Below are positions 11,280-22,292 of a stretch of 64,000 nucleotides of DNA, piece by piece. A program made the position numbers and the translations under genes. Numbering within the stretch: the first letter of the stretch is position 1; every line of letters starts with the position of its first letter. Below the pieces are notes generated by a model. The model saw nothing but the letters and a program-made list of their open reading frames with translations. It did no database searches and was not told where the DNA came from. Origin of the DNA: Zhengitettix transpicula (taxonomy: Eukaryota > Arthropoda > Insecta > Orthoptera > Tetrigidae); NCBI GenBank assembly GCA_037074705.1, contig CM073593.1, forward strand, positions 13,149,001 through 13,213,000, in the 5' to 3' direction.

Positions 11280-12420
11280 GCGTTAAAAGCTCTAATTTAT
11301 GATTAAGCTATAATGCTATCGATCTATAGTAAACTTCAATTTCTCGAGTCTATAACACTTATATATTTAGGCTCCGACAAGATTTTAGTGATGAATCGAT
11401 TGACGAATTATCTCAGATCGATCTGTAACAAACGTCAATATAAAGTGGAACGTTAATGTTTCTCTGAAGAAAACAACAGATCCTTGAAGATGTTAACCCC
11501 CGCTGGTGTTATATATGGATAATATATCCTCATAGGAATGCATTTATATTTCATCGCTATTTCAAGTGCTTTAGTGCAACGTTTACTTAATCCTTGTACA
11601 TTTCAACGAACGGCTCATTCAGTTTTTTTTAAACTAATTTGGGTTACTTTTTCAGTCTTATTCTTTTGAGCATATTCTTCGACTTGTCTTATTAATTTTT
11701 CATCAGCGGGCAAATATTGGGATGCTGGCGCGTTATTCCCGCTGTGTACACAGTCAGTAAATCCGGGAGCTGGAGGGCGGATCGGTATCTTCCTGCGCCA
11801 GTAAGGCCGACAATATACCGGCCGTTTCCGGTAGCTTATCTGGGCATCGCGCCCAGATAGGGGAGAGCCCAGACTGCCACTGTTGCGTGCCCCATAGCGA
11901 GAATTAGTGCCCTGGATAAACCCTCCCGCTGGCATTATCGCACGAGGGAAACGCATTTAACCAGTAACTGATTGCCCCCGTCAGGGATAACTTGCATTCG
12001 TTGATACCCGGCGCAAGCTAATGAGCGCCTTTACCGAATAAATTTTGTTCCTCGCGAAACGAAGAGCCGTGCTTTACGATGTCGTAACTATCGAGCGGTA
12101 ATTGATCTCGCTCTCAGTCAATTGCACAGTGGGACACTCAACCTCGCCAGCGCGATTCAATCCCTGCCTCACTTGGAGTTTTCATCTCTTATATTTAATT
12201 TTTCATAACTGCGGTAATAAAGACGAATGGGTTGAGGACGCATGCATGTTGTGTAGTCGAAACACGCCGATACCCTTCAGTCGCGGTGAATTTAAAATTT
12301 TGACTTTCACTAGGACTTCAGCAGATATTACCCCAAACACTGCTCAGATTTGTAGAGAATGTAGAAGAGAAAGCTTTCAAAAGTCACTGGCCGTAAACGT
12401 CTTGGTTAAGTTGAATTAAA
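11280..12420. other. Stretch with GC-enriched block, no assigned gene
   Basis: The block at about 11,730-12,070 is GC-enriched and holds a 113-codon open frame on the minus strand (11615-11956) rich in Arg, Gly and Pro with a Lys-rich end. A 105-codon frame lies on the plus strand at 12102-12419. Neither shows a domain I recognise and I do not call either a gene. Unique exonic or regulatory DNA is possible. Confidence 0.3.
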
Positions 12421-12427
12421 GTATCAG

Positions 12428-12535
12428 GATGGGGAAAAAAAATGTTGACTGGACAAGGGATCGAATCCGTAACGTCCCGCTTACCAGACTGACGCTGTAT
12501 CAACTGCCCAATCCCTGTCGACTTCAGATCCAGTC
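12428..12535 (-). repeat. tRNA-derived SINE head
   Basis: On the minus strand the segment has a B-box-like GGATTCGATCCC (12457-12468) and an upstream A-box-like region (cagttgatacagcgtcagtc), spaced as in a tRNA, then a T-rich run ending in CCCATCC. This is the organisation of a tRNA-derived SINE 5' end or a tRNA pseudogene. It shares its tail type with the copy at 26550. Confidence 0.5.
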
Positions 12536-12559
12536 GGAAATTCCTTAATCCATTAGAAC

Positions 12560-13320
12560 TAATGCCGGCTCAGCTACAATTTTTTTTTACAAATCACAAT
12601 TCTTACATGACCTAATTTTAATAGCATTTCTTTTTGTAGATATTCTGAAACTGATGTCTTTTACTGTACGGAAATTGTAATTCTACAGGTCAACAGTAAC
12701 ATGCATAAGTCTTCCGATGAATGAATAAATCAAGAATATTGAACCGGGTAGGGATTTATAAATGGGTATGTATTGATAACTGTTAATTTGAATAACGGAA
12801 ACTATTTACATGGAGATTTTTATATTATTCTGGCTCCGCTAGCCGGAGAAACAATCGGGCTCTCAGAATCTCAGCATTTACATGGATTAAGACACACGGT
12901 AGTTATCTTTCGTGCACCAGACTACCTGGTCAAGACGTCGTCTGCATCAGTCGTCACGTAGATTATTTAGTCCGTCTCTGCCGACGGCTAGTACTTAAAC
13001 TGCCTGCAAAGATCTCGATCTTATTGAACCGTTTTGGTCGATCATTCCTCCTGGACCAAGAAATATTATTGGTCCAGGCAATCACATGTCCTACGGAATT
13101 TTATAATTCTGGACACGTCGCTTTCCCACGGTTTCAACACCCTTGGTAAAATCCAGATATTTGCCTAGATCGTGCTTCCAACCAGATTCCAGGATTTCTT
13201 TCCCAGACACGGTGGCGCCTGATCCAATTCAAACTTGCCAAGTTTTCAACCGTTGCTAATATCTAATACAATTAAATGTGAAAAAATATGTGTAAACCTA
13301 TCGTTAAACTATCACACTAC
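12560..13320. other. No gene seen
   Basis: Mixed composition. A short inverted repeat, ctggaccaa...ttggtccag, lies at about 13,050-13,076. There is one unremarkable 62-codon open frame. Confidence 0.4.
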
Positions 13321-13327
13321 ATTATAT

Positions 13328-13435
13328 TGTAATGAATAAAGAGTAAGTTTGAATTAAATCGGCCCACGTTGTTCGCCAATTGTAATAAATAAATGGACTA
13401 ATTAAATGAATTGCCCCACGTTGTGGAAGCCACAA
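13328..13435 (-). repeat. Two tandem LTR-end / primer-site-like units
   Basis: Units of 53 bp (13328-13380) and 55 bp (13381-13435) each begin TGTAAT(g/a)AATAAA. On the minus strand each starts with a primer-binding-like sequence (TGGCGAACAACGTGGGCC and TGGCTTCCACAACGTGGGGC) and ends in ATTACA. The 3' part, AACGTGGGGC, matches the complement of a tRNA-Lys 3' region. They abut the LTR at 13436, and ATAT precedes the first unit. Confidence 0.6.
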
Positions 13436-14067
13436 TGTAATGATTAAAAACAGTCATTAATTAATAAACAAATTTTTTATTGAATTATTTAAACAATTTA
13501 TTTTCAGTTTTAACAAATTGATAATTCGTTCTGGAACAGTTTATTTTAATTTAACAGAAATCTATAACATTTTCTCTGAGGTTAAATACATTTATTGTTT
13601 CAAAGTTTATAAATTCGATAACTCTTCCGTCAGGGTCGTGTAATTGGGCTTGATAAGTAAAGAACAATCATAGAATTAACGTTACAATCATAGAATTTAT
13701 AAATTAAGAAATTAACAAACAAAATCAAAAAGATACGAACGAAATCTGATGAATACCTATAACTATCGTTACAAAATTAATTAACTTGGTTTCTACTTAC
13801 AAAAATGTTCGGCTGGTACCAGACTTAGTTTCCTTTATACTTGGATTTAAAAACTTGTAACTTTCTCCGTTGAATTTTGTACTCTGGGCCACGCTGTTAC
13901 TTACTCTAAAATTTTGCTCCCTCTCCCGACCACAATATCAAACAGACTGTTTCAGACAAAACCTTCGCGGCCTAACAAAGCCCGCCGACACATAGTTGTC
14001 TTTGAAGAATTGGTACCGATAACAATCCAATTACTAAAATCATTACTGGCCTCTAATTAGTATTACA
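13436..14067 (-). mobile_element. LTR of ATAT-targeting retrotransposon, copy A
   Basis: Begins TGTAAT and ends ATTACA in plus coordinates, the short inverted ends expected of an LTR. It shares internal landmarks with the copies at 22290 and 47066: a cagggtc...gggcttgata block, a cgaaatctga block, a ggtaccaga block and the 3' cctctaattagtattaca. Minus orientation is inferred because a tRNA-primer-like sequence adjoins the 13436 end. No internal coding region remains nearby. Confidence 0.65.
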
Positions 14068-14069
14068 AT

Positions 14070-14980
14070 AAATTGTTGATTTACGTTACCTTTCCTTTAA
14101 GTGATCACTGATATAACAACTATGTTGACTCTTTGTCCTCAAATTCAATTTAGTTTCACTTTTATATAACGATATATGTAAGATTGACAAGAATAAATAA
14201 TTTATGGCTGTTTCCTTTTATCGGTATATGCAAAGATGGTGTGAAATAGAGTAGGGTCTAGGCTTGGTCTTGCCATTATCAGTGGATGGGCACAATACCT
14301 GGGCAATAATATGTAAAATCATGACTTCAGGGTGGGAGAGTATCCTGCAGGATATTTAACACAAATACTTCCAGTGGAAAACATCAGTCTTGGGTGGTGA
14401 CAGGAGGCTCGCAAACTGGAACATTCTTCCGTGTAACAATTTTGTTTTAAATTATCTACCATTAATTAAAATCCAACAAATCTTGAAAGAAAAGACGACG
14501 TTGGTAAAAAGTTGTATCGGGAGTACAAAATTCTGGAGTTATGTCGTCGACAGAAACCAGAGTGATGGTGTCCATGAGATCTGTTAACTGCAAGTTCCCG
14601 AGAGACATCAGCTACGGGAGAAAAAAAAATCCGACGGTCACCCAGCATGAGAAACGTTAAATGGCATTACGCGTTGAACACCATTCTCGTCGAAGCGTGT
14701 ATATTTACATTTAAATTCTCTTTTGTTTAAATTCCGTCCGCTGTTTCAGTAGAGTAGCCATTTAGACGCTATAAAGTAAATACATTTTTCTTCCCCCCAG
14801 AGTAAAACCGAGGTTATAAACGTCACCGTTAATTTAGTAAAAAATTAAATTGTGTCATATAATTAACAAAATATCTAAATATTTATAATATTCTAGTATT
14901 TACATTTGATAAATCAATGCAAACTGTTAATATAAATATATTTCTCCGTACTCACAATCGAAACACTTCGCTTAAACGTC
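14070..14980. other. No gene seen
   Basis: AT-rich apart from 14,230-14,650, which has overlapping 65- and 60-codon open frames on opposite strands without recognisable domains. Confidence 0.4.
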
Positions 14981-14983
14981 TTA

Positions 14984-15299
14984 TCTCCTAAAATAGTCGG
15001 GGCACGGAGAAGGGAATGCTGAGTACCCACAGCAAACTCCTCTCCCACTATCGGACGGGCGTGGGGCAAGTACCAAATGCCCGAACTACCTGATGAAGGT
15101 TTTCCTATGATTTTCCCTGCATCACTTTAAGACGAATTCCGGGTACGATCCTTAAACTAAAGCCCGGGGACCATAGTTAACCCTTGGCTACCTTCATCTA
15201 CCCTTCCGAATCCCCCCTTTAAAATCCTTTACTATGCTATTAAAGGGGAGTTGCCACCATGTGGATTACCCTCATGTAGCCTGTTACCCTAAAAAAAAA
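14984..15299 (+). repeat. SINE-like ~550-bp family, 5'-truncated copy
   Basis: Starts inside the consensus at ctcctaaa(a/c)tggtcg and runs to the family 3' end, gcctgttaccctaaaaaaaa. A poly(A)-like tail and 5' truncation are hallmarks of LINE-driven retrotransposition. It is followed closely by a second copy. Confidence 0.8.
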
Positions 15300-15325
15300 G
15301 GAAAAACATATATGAAAAATGTAAC

Positions 15326-15826
15326 CGGCGAGAGGATTCTCTCGCAGGTGAACCTTCAGAGGGCTCTGGAGTAAGCTACTTTCGGGGATGCCTTCACATC
15401 TCTCTGGTTTTGTGAACTAAGGTTCCCACATACCTCGGCCTGGTTCTGAAAGGTGTATGTTCCGGGATCTCAGACCTTGGGCATACGGTAAGAGTTGTTC
15501 ACTGTTCCCATTGGAACAGTCGGCCAGCTGCCTCCTAAACTGGTCGAGGCACGGAGAAGGGAATCCTGCGTCCTCACAGCAAACCCCTCTCCCATTATCG
15601 GAAGGGCGTGGTACAAGTACCCAATGCCCGATCTACCTGATGCAGGTTTTTCTAGGGTTTTCCCTGCATCACCTTTAGGCGAATGCCGGGTAGGATCCTT
15701 AAACTATAGCCCGGGGGCCCTAGTTAACCCTTGGCTACCTTCCACTACCTTTTCGCATCCCCCTTTCAAATCCCTTCGTATGCTATTAAAGGGGAGTTGC
15801 CACCATGTGGATTACCCTCACGTAGT
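15326..15826 (+). repeat. SINE-like ~550-bp family, near-full copy
   Basis: Begins with the characteristic 5' hairpin (gagaggattctctcgcagg) and continues to cacgtag, losing the usual A-rich end. Open frames of 73 and 124 codons inside it recur by chance in other copies in different frames and are not genes. Confidence 0.8.
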
Positions 15827-15839
15827 TGAATACAAAAAT

Positions 15840-18480
15840 CTATTCAATATGAAGAATATTAATTTGTAAGAAGTCGAATGCTGTAATAATCAAGTATACC
15901 TGATTGTACACGAGGGCGATAAACAGAACGATTGTTGCAGGCGATTTACACACTGAAATACGAATTCAGTAAAGATGGATAAGTCAGGTTAAGATTGTGT
16001 TCAAGAGAATTATCAGGGTCTTCCAGAAACAGCGGAATAAATAAATTGTTAGTTAGCTGGCCACTAAGCGAGAAAAGAAGATAGCCGACGATTGAAGACT
16101 TATGATTTTGCAGTCATACGTGGAATAGTCACATTAAAAACATCAGGATCAACTTAATTAAAACCGATGGCCCATGAACTGCTCAGAATATATATTGGAC
16201 AGGAGCACATAAAAGTAATTTTCGATGAATTATGGGGAGGTTCGTATAGTTAAAGACGTTTAGTTGGATCAAGAATAGTGGTACTCTGTATATGATAAGG
16301 ACGAACGTACAATACTCTACATGCACTAATAACTGTTGACATAATATATACTCAACAGACGGATAAAATATATGCTCCAAAGAATATTGGTCAAAGACAT
16401 GATAAAGTCTAAGTCGTATTCCAAATATCTATGTTGACTTCCATAATAATAATCTGTTGCACACTGTTAGTTATATTTATTTTACCAAAACAAATTGTGT
16501 GTTTCCAGAAGATATAGTGACACGATTATATGGAAATTGTTACTACAGAAAGTAAAATTTCTTTCTTACTAATGTGGATTCTTGACTGAACTTTGGTCAG
16601 TAGGTCGGCAACGAAGTGTATTTGACCTGGCTCCACCTTCGATTTACCCATTGTTTTGCTTCAACAGGAGGCCTGATGGAGAACCACGCCGTTGTGTGTT
16701 GATGGATTGGTATGTGAACAGCGTACTACGGGCTACAGATTAACTCAGGATCGTGTGGCATGGTGAGAAGTGACAAGTGGTATTCCGTTAAGGATCAATA
16801 AGGCCGTAATTACCGATGATTGTTTGTCGCGTTAAAGTTGCAACTATAGCAGACACCACAAATTATCAAGCATCTTGTGCTTTGCTGTGTTAGCTGCATT
16901 TGTATGTAAGTGGTCCTCCATGATACTTTAAATAATTGGATAAATCACATAACAGTAAATTTTAAGATTTTGACTTTAATGATTACTTTAATTTTATTAT
17001 TTATTTGAACTCAATTCTTCTCATTTTATAAAGTATTTAAAAATAGAATAACATCTATTGAAGTCCAACAATGTATTATTCTACCAGTAGACCTAAAACA
17101 CGTTTTAGGGGTCACCTTGATTGCAGCTGTCCTTTTACTTTCACTTTTGGACTTAAATTATTAGTCTCCTATGTTTGCCCATAGAAATGTAATTCTGACT
17201 GCAAATTCGAATAAATCTTAAAAATACAGTATTCATTATCGGAAATTGTCGAAAGAGTCGACTTGACATTACTCATTCAAGAATAAAGGATATTATTCCT
17301 ATGCTATTGAGAAGAGAAATTTATCACTAACGTTTGACGTGTTTACTACCAATATTGAAGTTATAAAAGAACAGCACGCTCATCTTTTTTTCTCTACAGT
17401 AGTCTGGAAGAAATTCCATACTCCTAAAAATTTGTCGTAATTTCTTTCGCATATTTTAGAAGTATTTAGTCTTTCGCAATTAATTTCGCCTTCCCACATT
17501 GGCGTGCAAAATATTTGCTCCATTAAGTTGGTGGACGTCTCCAAAACCTATTTTGCTGGACGATTGTATTTAAATATTTCATTTCACATTCTTGACTGCC
17601 CACTCTATATTATCAACATTCTTTTCCTTCCTCGTATTTACATTTCGGTTCTTACAATTTTTCATTTCCAAGGAATGCAAAGCGGGGAAAGGTACCCCAA
17701 AAAGAAAAACATCTTGGAGATATTATAATTAATTAGGCAATGATCATTTGGAATTATTACACTGGTTCATTAATTTAAGTAATCCACGTGAATCAGAATC
17801 AAATTTAGTAGTCAATAAAATTCGTTCGATAACAGCATTAGTTCTTGTGTACAACAAAAATTATTTTTGTAACAAAGAACATTATACGTAAATCTCCTTT
17901 ATGAAAATTAAAACCTGAAAGTGTAATATTTTTACATATAAAAAAGGGGACTACCGTCAGAGGAAATAACCACTCAACATGATCTGGCAGGTAAAGTAGT
18001 CTTCTCAGGTAGCTGGGACGGACTCTGCAATCTCTCATATTTCCTTTAAAATGGTCACCCTGACTTTTCAAACTTCACTTAGTTAATAAAACTTCTCGAA
18101 ACTAAAAATTTCTTAAGCTGAAGACATAGTACAATTGAAACTTATATTTCTTCCCCACTTTCTCCAAACTATCTCGGCAAACCTCAAATTACTACAAAAA
18201 ATTGAAAAATAACCTTGCCCTAAGTTCTCGAAACCCTAATTTATACCATCTTAAAAGCAAAAACCTAACTATTACATCTCTGTAAAACTCAACTTCTCCA
18301 TAACATCCCCAAAACTTACCAACTTCTGCTTGCTCAGCAAGCTTCCTTCACACATCGGTTTGCCAAAATTCTGCTGTTCTTAACCAATAGGAATCATATT
18401 TGTGTCTCCGCCACATCTCAATATTTTAATTAGCCACACCCCCTCTGGAGGTTCAAATAACCAATTTCAGGCGCCTGGAA
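15840..18480. other. Long stretch without a recognisable gene
   Basis: Mostly AT-rich with short open frames (up to 77 codons). The part at about 18,080-18,420 is strikingly G-poor and A/C-rich on the plus strand. A less AT-rich patch at 16,560-16,860 has no secure assignment. Confidence 0.5.
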
Positions 18481-18708
18481 ACACTCGTCCGTGACGGTGC
18501 CAATTTGGTGGAGCGACTTGTCTGAACCAGAAAAAATCTCGTGGCCAAAGATTAGCCTCGCCGGTCACCATATTTTAATCATCAAAAAAGGAGGCCGCGC
18601 TGATAATCAACTTTCCCTATCTGAGTCGCGGGTCAGCCTGAAGCCGAGTATATTAAGTTTTCACAATGTTTCTTTTGGTAAAATAAAATACATAAACAAT
18701 CCCAAATT

Positions 18709-19283
18709 AATTTACCCCCCCTGGCTGCGATGGCTATTCTCTCGCAGGAAATACCGTCGAGGGCTAGTCTCTCGCAGGCAGAACCTTGTAGGAGAGACAC
18801 GAAGGGGCTACCTTTTGGGGATGCCTTTTCCTCTCCGTTTTTGGACTATGGTTCCCACAAGCCGAGGCACCTCGGTCTGTTCTGAGAGGTGTATATTCCG
18901 GGGTCACAGACCTTGGGCATACGGTAAGAGTTGTCCGCTATTCCCATTGGAATAGTCGGCCAGCTGCCTCCTAAACTGGTCGAGGTACGGAGAAGGGAAT
19001 GCTGCGTTCCCACATCATACTCTTCTCCCACTATAGGAAGGGCGTGGGACAAGTACCCAATGCCCGACCTACCTGATGCAGGTTTTTCTAGGGTTTTCCC
19101 TGCATTACTTTTAGGCGAATGCCGGGTAGGATCCTTAAACTATGGCCCGGGGGCCCTAGTTAACCCTTGGCTACCTTCCTCTACCCTTCCGCATCTCACC
19201 CTTTCAGATCCCTTCCTATGCTATTAAAGGGGAGTGGATTACCGTCATGTGGCCTGTTACCCTAAAAATAAAATTTACCCCCC
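18709..19283 (+). repeat. SINE-like family, full copy with 12-bp target duplication
   Basis: The element (18721-19271) is bracketed by the direct repeat aatttacccccc at 18709-18720 and 19272-19283. Its 5' end carries two hairpin-forming repeats built on ctctcgcagg, and its 3' end is gcctgttaccctaaaaata. The matching flanks are strong evidence for retrotransposed insertion and define the family length as about 551 bp. No tRNA-like promoter boxes are obvious, so SINE versus short LINE 3' end is undecided. Confidence 0.88.
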
Positions 19284-22135
19284 TTGAGTACACTACTATA
19301 GGTTCATTATAAACGATTGCAGAATGATAATTTTAGTTACATTACCTCACTATTTTGGACTATCTCATTGCCTAATTCAACCAGATTGAATATAATTAGA
19401 CGCATTTTTATGTATTATGTGGTCTAAATAAAAGTAAAATTCGAGTATTTACATAATCTTTAATTTAAAACTCGTTTTTAATAAAATAAAATAAACTATT
19501 TTTATTATATAAACATTATCCATTTCACTTTTGTTCATACCTGCCACCTTATTTTTTATGTAACTAATTATCTTCTACATTGAATTCAGAATCCTTGGTA
19601 CATTGACTCACCCTTACAAATCTTGATATATATATATCGTGGTAATTAAGAGGAAATAATTAATTAATAAACTTAAATTTGGACTCGCATTGTTAGTGGC
19701 ATAAAACACACAAGTCGTACACAAGAAAGTGGCAAGATTGCAATGTTTGTCAGTATTGTAGAGGGCGGTTCACTAGAAGCGCATAGCAGAGTCTGTGGGG
19801 AGGCGAGCTCCAGTAAAGTCGTCTTGGAAATATAGCAGTGGACAGACGAAAAGTATAAAATCCAGAAAGTTCCTGAATAAATGTAACAACAGTTAAAACA
19901 GTTAGAACATTGTTACGAGTTGCTGTCTGTGAGATAACTACGGAACGGAACGCTAAATATTTAGAGCGCTGAGTCTAAATTATTGTATTCTCTAATCAGA
20001 CCACGTTCGTCAATTTCCAGCAGTTAACAATCTTCAGAACGAGCTAATAGGATTTCGTAAACGAACAGTGAACCAAATTTTGCAAAACTAAGTGGATAAA
20101 ATGGCCTGTCTATAAAATTTAATAAGTGTTTGTGTACGAATGAGACAATTTCCTTGAGTACTAGAGACATTAAGGTAAATTTCCACAGAATTACTATCTG
20201 TAAACTCATAAGTAAAGATATTGTCGTCAGATTTCGAAATCGTTCAGAATTTAAAATAAATATATTATTTAATAAATCTATTGATGAATTAAGTCCACGA
20301 TAGCTTCATAAAATTTCATTGTTAACTAGTATTTTCTTTATTAAAGGCCTAGTAAACGATCCTGCGATAGAGTCATTTTAGTGTAAAAGATTAATTGATA
20401 ATGTAAATTGAAATTTATTTTCGTAAATAGCTAGTGAAAATTTAATTGTTTGTGCGTTAATTAATTAATTTGTTTGTCTCTTTTAAAATCTTGATTCTTA
20501 TTAAAACATCCTATCATTTTAATATTTAAATTACTACAAATTGACGCATTAACGTGAGGATTTAATTGTCTTTCATTAGTGATTACTACAATATATATAT
20601 ATTAATAATCTGGACCTTGTTGCATATTTAGTGCTTCAAAATAACCACACGTGCTTTGGAAATAAATAACTATATAAAGGAGGACTTTTATATGGATAAT
20701 TTGAAGCTGTAACTATCGATGCTACATGGTCCAGATTAATGAAAAATATTGTACAGATTAGCAATGTGTAAATAATAACGAGTACACAAATAGGTAGCAG
20801 ACAGCTCTAAATAAAAGGGTACGTAAAAACTTTCTTTTGTGAACCTTTATACGAATATAAATTTGCCGTCAGATTTCTATAGTTTTGTTGTTGTTAGAGT
20901 CTTTGTATGAACCTTTGTTATTGTAAATTAAATTAATTTTTTTTGATTATATAACTCGGTAAAAATTGCAAATAACTGTCTTTATTAGAAGCCCTGTAAG
21001 CGGCCCTGAAAATTATATTCTCATGAAAACTGAGGCAATTAAATAATCTTTGATATCTGTTTAAAAATTTTTGGTTTAATTTCAACTTCCTTCCATTGTA
21101 TCTTTCTAATTAAAAGTGAACACCATAATGCTGGAATTTATTTATTATTAAATTTTTTTAATATTACAATATCTATAAATAAAAAAGGATGCATGTATGT
21201 ATTTACGTTGATCTTTATACAAAATTTAAGGGGTGAACAGAATGCAACAAATATTGATTCACATATTCTTCAAAACAAGAGAAACGGTACTATGGGGGTG
21301 ATAAAACCCTAAAATAAAGGTGGAAAAATTTTATAATTATGTGTTAAATTACCGCACGCCAAGAGACCGTTACGTCACGCGAAAGATAAACGTTACTACG
21401 CGACGAACAAAGGAAATAGTACCTTTTTCGGTAATGAAATAAAGCAGATATATTTTGATTGAATAAAAACGATAATTATATTAAGCAATACTCCATCGAA
21501 TGATAATTAAAAACAATACGAAACGTTGTATTAACCGTCGAACGAATTTTCTTCAGAATAACTTGACTTTTAAATGACTGACCAAGATTTTTCCAGCTTA
21601 TATCTTGCAAAACGCACTGAAGGAGACATAGAATTATGGAAAAAGCCAATACATAATATTTGTTAATCATTATAATTTAACAGATTTTGAATTTGCTAAA
21701 ACTGACGTATTATTTAAAGTGGGATTCTTGAAAAAATTTCGTTATGTGTGTATTTCATTATCATTTCACATATTTGATTGTAAATGTGTAAAGACCAAGG
21801 GAATTAATTCAAGTGAGAACTGTTGAAAATTAACGACATTGATATTTTTCTATTGAAGAGTTAGAGTATTTTGTAATTTTTGCATTTATTTTATACAATG
21901 AACCGTGTTTCATACTTTAGGCAACTTTTTGTTTACATTCTGCTAGGCCTTACTCAAGTTAATTTATTTACTGATGTTGTTTTTGCAACAAAAAATTTCG
22001 TCCAATATGATATTATCTACCAACACGTATAGTAATATTTAGGCAAAATAATTCTGAGTCTTGAACTTTAAAGAATACAGGCATTCTGATAATCGGTTTG
22101 TAACATTTACAAAAATATTTAGTTAAAAGTAAATA
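19284..22135. other. Long AT-rich stretch without a gene
   Basis: Only short, domain-free open frames are present (61 and 64 codons). Small (AT)n tracts lie at about 19,627 and 20,592. Nothing else could be supported. Confidence 0.5.
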
Positions 22136-22139
22136 ATTT

Positions 22140-22251
22140 AATTAATAAAACGAAGCACCCTTCCGGAGGGCGTGGATGGGAGTTACACAAAAATAACGCG
22201 AATAAAAACAAGATTGTCTAATCCCGGTTTTTGGATGTCGCTGTAAAATTA

Positions 22252-22255
<4 letters not shown>
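22140..22255 (-). repeat. GTGCCCGGCGTTG-family fragment, minus
   Basis: Shares acgcgaataaaaacaag...ggttttggatgtcgctg with the copies near 45.3 and 58.7 kb. It is truncated at the (AT)n tract. Confidence 0.5.

Positions 22256-22289
<34 letters not shown>
22254..22289. repeat. (AT)n microsatellite
   Basis: About 17 AT units. The LTR at 22290 is inserted in it, leaving AT repeat on both sides. Confidence 0.95.

Positions 22290-22292
<3 letters not shown>

Noticed and set aside
15495..15869. 124-codon plus-strand open frame as a gene
   Set aside because: It lies inside a SINE-like copy. Other copies of the same repeat are open in different frames or closed, so there is no selection on the frame.
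16600..16860. LINE C-terminal fragment (RRPDGEPRR-like peptide)
   Set aside because: The resemblance to the Arg-rich tail of non-LTR reverse transcriptases is a few residues long and stops follow quickly.
18491..18955. 154-codon open frame as a gene
   Set aside because: It runs across the boundary and target duplication of the SINE-like element at 18721, so it is a chance fusion of flank and repeat.
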